The notes below the pieces were generated by a model. It ran no database searches. It was not told the DNA's origin and saw nothing but the letters and a program-made list of their open reading frames with translations. The position numbers and the translations under genes were made by a program. Shown piece after piece: positions 60,930 through 64,000 of a stretch of DNA of 64,000 bases (its first letter is position 1; each line of letters starts with the position of its first letter). The stretch is from Takakia lepidozioides (Eukaryota > Streptophyta > Takakiopsida > Takakiales > Takakiaceae): positions 58,077,053-58,141,052 of the forward strand of contig CM060732.1 of assembly GCA_030704615.1 (NCBI GenBank), in the 5' to 3' direction.

Positions 60930-62000
60930 GGCAGTTGAGTTTCGCATTGAGAAATATTTGGTGATATGGTCACAAACCTATGCAGCGGGGTTTCGCATTG
61001 AGAAACCCTTATTGGTGTTTGAGAAAGACTTGGTGATATGGACACAAACCTATTAAGTGGTGCGTTTCGCATTGAGAAACCTTAACCCTTAAGTTCCCAA
61101 GCGACCTGAGTCGGGTCACTTTGAATTTGCAGTTCGACCTAATTTTTGCAGATCTAATCTGATGGGGCCCACTCCTGAAGCTTTAATGACAAGGGATTTG
61201 TCTGGAGTATGCTGCAAAAAACAAAATTAAGAAAAAACAAAAGCTACGACCTACAAAAAATATCTTAGATCTCTCATTTACGTTTTAGGGCCTGAAAAAG
61301 GCTTGTTGACCGCTGGCGTGGCAGGCAAACAAGCCCAAAACAGATTGCACTCCAAAGGCCAGTTTTAGCAGAAAATTAGCAATTTTGGAAAAAGTGCTTC
61401 ACTTTGTGGTGTGTGAGCATTACATACACACATCCACCATTGGCTTTTTTAAATTTTGTAGAAAAAAAAATACTTCATTTGGAGGCACATTTTCTCTTGT
61501 CAATTTTGAGATTTCAACCCCCATGTAATTGCATGCATAGCAACCATAGGTGAAAAACTCAGTTGGACCTGCAATTTAGTGGGGTCATAGCCACTCCACT
61601 ATTGATTTGGAAATGGTGGGTCTTGGGGCAAGCAAAATTGGATAAAGCTAGGTTTTGATTTGGTCAAACCAATTTCTTTCTCACTTTTTCTTTGGGACCT
61701 GATATTTGAGGTCCGGGCCAACGCTATAATCTCACAATTTCCACGGTGGACTTGGCTCATTTTTTGGTATGTCATGCATAAATGAGCTGGGCCCATTGCT
61801 ATAAGGCTGGAATCTCCGGATGATTCTTGGTAGGTTTCTAGGGGCAATTTACTGCAGCTGGGTACCCAAAATTGGTAAAAAGTCAAAAAAGGGCTTGGGA
61901 ACTTGAGGGTTAATGGTATTAGAGAAAGACTTGGTGATATGGGCACAAACCTATGGAGCGGCGGGTTTCGCATTGAGAAACCCTTACTGGTATAGCTTGA
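60930..62000. repeat. Tandem repeat around GTTTCGCATTGAGAAA, interrupted by a TTAA element
   Basis: Units of about 70-80 bp carry TTTCGCATTGAGAAACCC, TTGGTGATATGG and CACAAACCTAT. Copies lie at about 60937, 60989, 61062 and 61968. The array continues on both sides of the 824-bp insertion at 61086-61909. Confidence 0.85.
61086..61909. mobile_element. TTAA-flanked non-autonomous DNA element (piggyBac-like)
   Basis: The ends CCCTTAAGTTCCCAAGC and GCTTGGGAACTTGAGGG form inverted repeats of about 17 bp with one mismatch, beginning with CCC. They are bordered by TTAA on both sides (61082-61085 and 61910-61913). Neighbouring uninterrupted repeat units show the array without the insert, supporting a real insertion. 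There is no coding frame. A TAA/TTA-type Harbinger duplication is the main alternative. Confidence 0.7.
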
Positions 62001-62962
62001 GTCGAAACCTTCTATACGAAATCCCATCACCCAACAATCCCACATCCAATTCATGCTAGTTGGTACATAGTTTCGCCGTGCTAAATTATCCTTCAGTGTG
62101 ATTTCTTCTCAGCTATTTGGTATAGAGTTTCCTTGTGAGAAATTAGCTATGGGCGAGGACCTGCAATTTGAGGTGAAGTCTCATCCTACTCTCGCCTGTT
62201 ATGGAGAAAAAGCCACGCCTATAGGGTAAGATGTTCATCAGGTATAGGGGCTACTTGTTCTTTATGTGTTAGTTTTGCATAATGTTTAGTTTCGCCAAAG
62301 TTCGTTTCACGGTGGAAATTTCGTGGAAATTTTGTGGAAATTTATGAAATGTGCCTTTGTGCTCACGTGAGCATGCTCACGCCGGCATGAACATTACCCA
62401 ACCTCGCTTGGGTGATTGCTGCCCTCTCTCTCTTAGCCTTCAGACCGTCCATTGGGCCCTCAATGGCATGTGTGTTGAGCAGTAGGCTCTGTAAATTCAC
62501 TGGACGTTAAAGAAAATTTATCTTTTTCTCCCGTACCTTACCTGGTGGTATCCCCCTTAATATGCTTCACGTCTGGTTTTTGTAACGAGTTATTTTTTCC
62601 CGTCCTTTATTTTATTTTTATTTTATTTTTTGTTTTTGAAAATATGATTTGAGTAGTGTCACTGGCGCCTCGCCGACCCTTTTTATAATTTAATAAAAAT
62701 AAAAATAAAAAAACTAATAGAGAGGGTTAACATAGACTTACTATAGAGGTAACTAAGATAAGTGTTCATTGTATCTAGTGACCATTTTGGTCTTGCACGG
62801 CCCAACAACTGCTAAACTCTGAACCTTAAACCCTGAACCCGTCTCTCTCTCTCTCTCTCTCTCTCTCCTAGGAGTAGAGTAGCATGAGGCAAATTGCAGC
62901 TGGCTGCGGATTTCTGGTATAGGGTGGTGATTCTTGGGGAGCATACTCCATAGTGGGATCTG
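62001..62962. other. 5' region of the URB1-like gene
   Basis: No gene recognised. Contains AT-rich tracts (62600-62710) and a CT microsatellite of about 13 units (62841-62868) about 100 bp before the start codon, likely part of the promoter or leader. Confidence 0.4.
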
Positions 62963-63675
62963 ATGGCTGCAGATCAGTACGATGAGGGTGGCAGGGACGA
63001 GGGCGAAATTGCCTTTGGAACTGATGAGGAGGTGGAGCTTCAAGATGATTGTATCCTTGATGCAGAAGACGGCGAGGTGGAGATGAAGAATTGGAGGGAG
63101 TCTTTACAAGATGAAGCTGAAGGTATTTATGAATTGCATTTAAGTTGGATAGTAATTGGAAGGAATGACTCTGAATACTGAAAGCGATTCTTCTGTTGCG
63201 GCAGAGCAAGAGGACGTTGCGGTGGAGGAAGGAATGGACGGATTCATAGCCAGTGAGCAGGTGGACGATGAGACACGCAGACTGGCAGCAGGGTTAGCTT
63301 CGAAAGACAGCGTTCAATTGATGCAAGCACTTCGAGAGATGACCAAGGTTTTGACAGGTTCCGGGGGGGGGGAAGGTTCTGCCCCAGTATGTGCTGGCGT
63401 CACCATGGTGTGCAGAACTAGTATCGGTGTGGGAGGCAGGGGCAGTGGCTTCCACAGCAGTCCCTTTGATGCTTTTGCTCTCTGAAATTTTCCGGCATCA
63501 GGTGGGAAGAGGACGTGGGACGGCACTAGGAGAAAAAGGGAAACCTCTGTTGGATGCGTCAGCATACAAGAAGCGCAAGGCCATGGTAGTTGTCCAGGTG
63601 AGATCGGATGAACTGCGCATGGATGCTCTTCTTTCAAGCGCCATCGCAGCCACCGATTTCTCATTAAGAGTGTAG
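62963..63675 (+). CDS. URB1/NPA1-like nucleolar protein, 5' exons (partial or broken)
   Basis: Exon 1 (62963-63121) starts MAADQYDEGGRDEGEIAFGT, acidic. Exon 2 starts at about 63206 in matching phase (DEAEEQEDVAVEEGM) and has DETRRLAAGLASKDSVQLMQ. After a run of ten G (63363-63372) the frame changes by one to VLPQYVLASPWCAELVSVWE, AGAVASTAVPLMLLLSEIFR and ALGEKGKPLLDASAYKKRKA, then IAATDFSLRV. The order ASPWCAELVSVWE...LLSEIFR resembles the N-terminal HEAT-like part of URB1/NPA1, a 60S pre-ribosome factor. Nine or twelve G would keep the frame. The remainder of the gene is absent; LINE sequence follows. A sequencing error at the homopolymer is as likely as a pseudogene. Confidence 0.5.
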
Positions 63676-64000
63676 GTGGCTAGAAGTAAATATTGATACT
63701 TTATAAATGCAAATCTCAAAGAGCTTATGGCACGAGAAAGCATGAAACAAAATAGAGAGAGGGCCGCCCCACAGGCAGCTCAACAACAACTATTGCTCAA
63801 TTGTTTGTCCTAAGGGTCAACCTCTCGGGCACATATGCAGCTAAGCATTTCTGATCCTCGTAATGGAAGACGTCTGTGAGAGATTGGGTATCTTGGAATA
63901 GACAATAGAATCTCCAACGGATCTCATAGTAGAGAGGACAGTGAAAGAAGAAATGTTCTTCACTTTTCATTTCCCTGTTGTTTCCAGCGCAAGTGAGGCA
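63676..64000 (-). mobile_element. LINE remnant: reverse-transcriptase zinc-binding domain
   Basis: The minus strand from the window edge reads CLTCAGNN, SEEHFFFHCPLYYEIRWRFY, CLFQDT, the C..C....EEHF.F.CP.Y pattern of zf-RVT. Frames are open from about 64000 to 63830. The remaining stretch to 63676 has nothing recognised. It is the same family type as the remnant at 32170-32560 and continues outside the window. Confidence 0.75.

Overview
The window is nuclear DNA of a land plant. The genes are interrupted by GT-AG introns, and the recognisable families are plant ones: an F-box protein, NADP-dependent non-phosphorylating glyceraldehyde-3-phosphate dehydrogenase (GAPN), a DYW-type pentatricopeptide (PPR) remnant, a HER2-type zinc alcohol dehydrogenase and a BCS1/AATP1-type AAA-ATPase. 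The DYW motif points to a land plant rather than an alga. Large minisatellite-rich transposons close to genes suggest a repeat-rich genome, possibly a fern, lycophyte or bryophyte, but the lineage cannot be fixed from the sequence alone.

Layout. 0.6-1.8 kb: F-box gene (+). 3.1-22.5 kb: GAPN (+), split by a nested insertion and carrying one frameshift and three non-matching splice sites, so probably a pseudogene. A short Mutator-like element (3982-18474, 9-bp target duplication) sits in the second GAPN intron and was itself hit by a 14-kb Mutator-like element (4184-18170). 23.6-24.05 kb: DYW-PPR pseudogene (-). 24.4-25.0 kb: small two-exon gene (-), divergent from an apparently intact eight-exon HER2-like gene (25.35-29.3 kb, +). 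30.4-34.3 kb: intact four-exon BCS1/AATP1-like gene (-) with a LINE remnant in an intron. 35.3-57.4 kb: a second giant Mutator-like element, 22 kb, with G-rich 300-bp terminal repeats. 57.4-62.9 kb: AT-rich transposon graveyard (hairpin, TA-flanked MITE, Helitron remnant, TTAA-flanked element inside a tandem repeat). 62.96-63.7 kb: 5' exons resembling URB1/NPA1 (+). 63.8-64.0 kb: LINE zinc-finger remnant (-).

The main result is that the two giant elements, which share almost no DNA identity, carry the same three-part module: (i) a protein with a CCHC-like zinc finger, a long linker and a helical domain ending in a Trp-Cys(-Cys)-Gly motif, (ii) a Ulp1/SENP-type cysteine protease with a long disordered N-terminus, and (iii) a MURA-type DDE transposase with a SWIM finger. 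In the 22-kb element, zinc-finger and protease genes run in tandem towards an opposing transposase. In the 14-kb element the same order is recovered if one internal segment (about 6.5-12.3 kb) is flipped back. That inversion lies between minisatellite tracts, splits the transposase inside an intron and separates the zinc-finger gene from the protease gene. Both copies are damaged now, so they look like relics of an autonomous family related to the Ulp1-bearing (Kaonashi-type) MULEs. The zinc-finger/helical partner is the part not recognised here.
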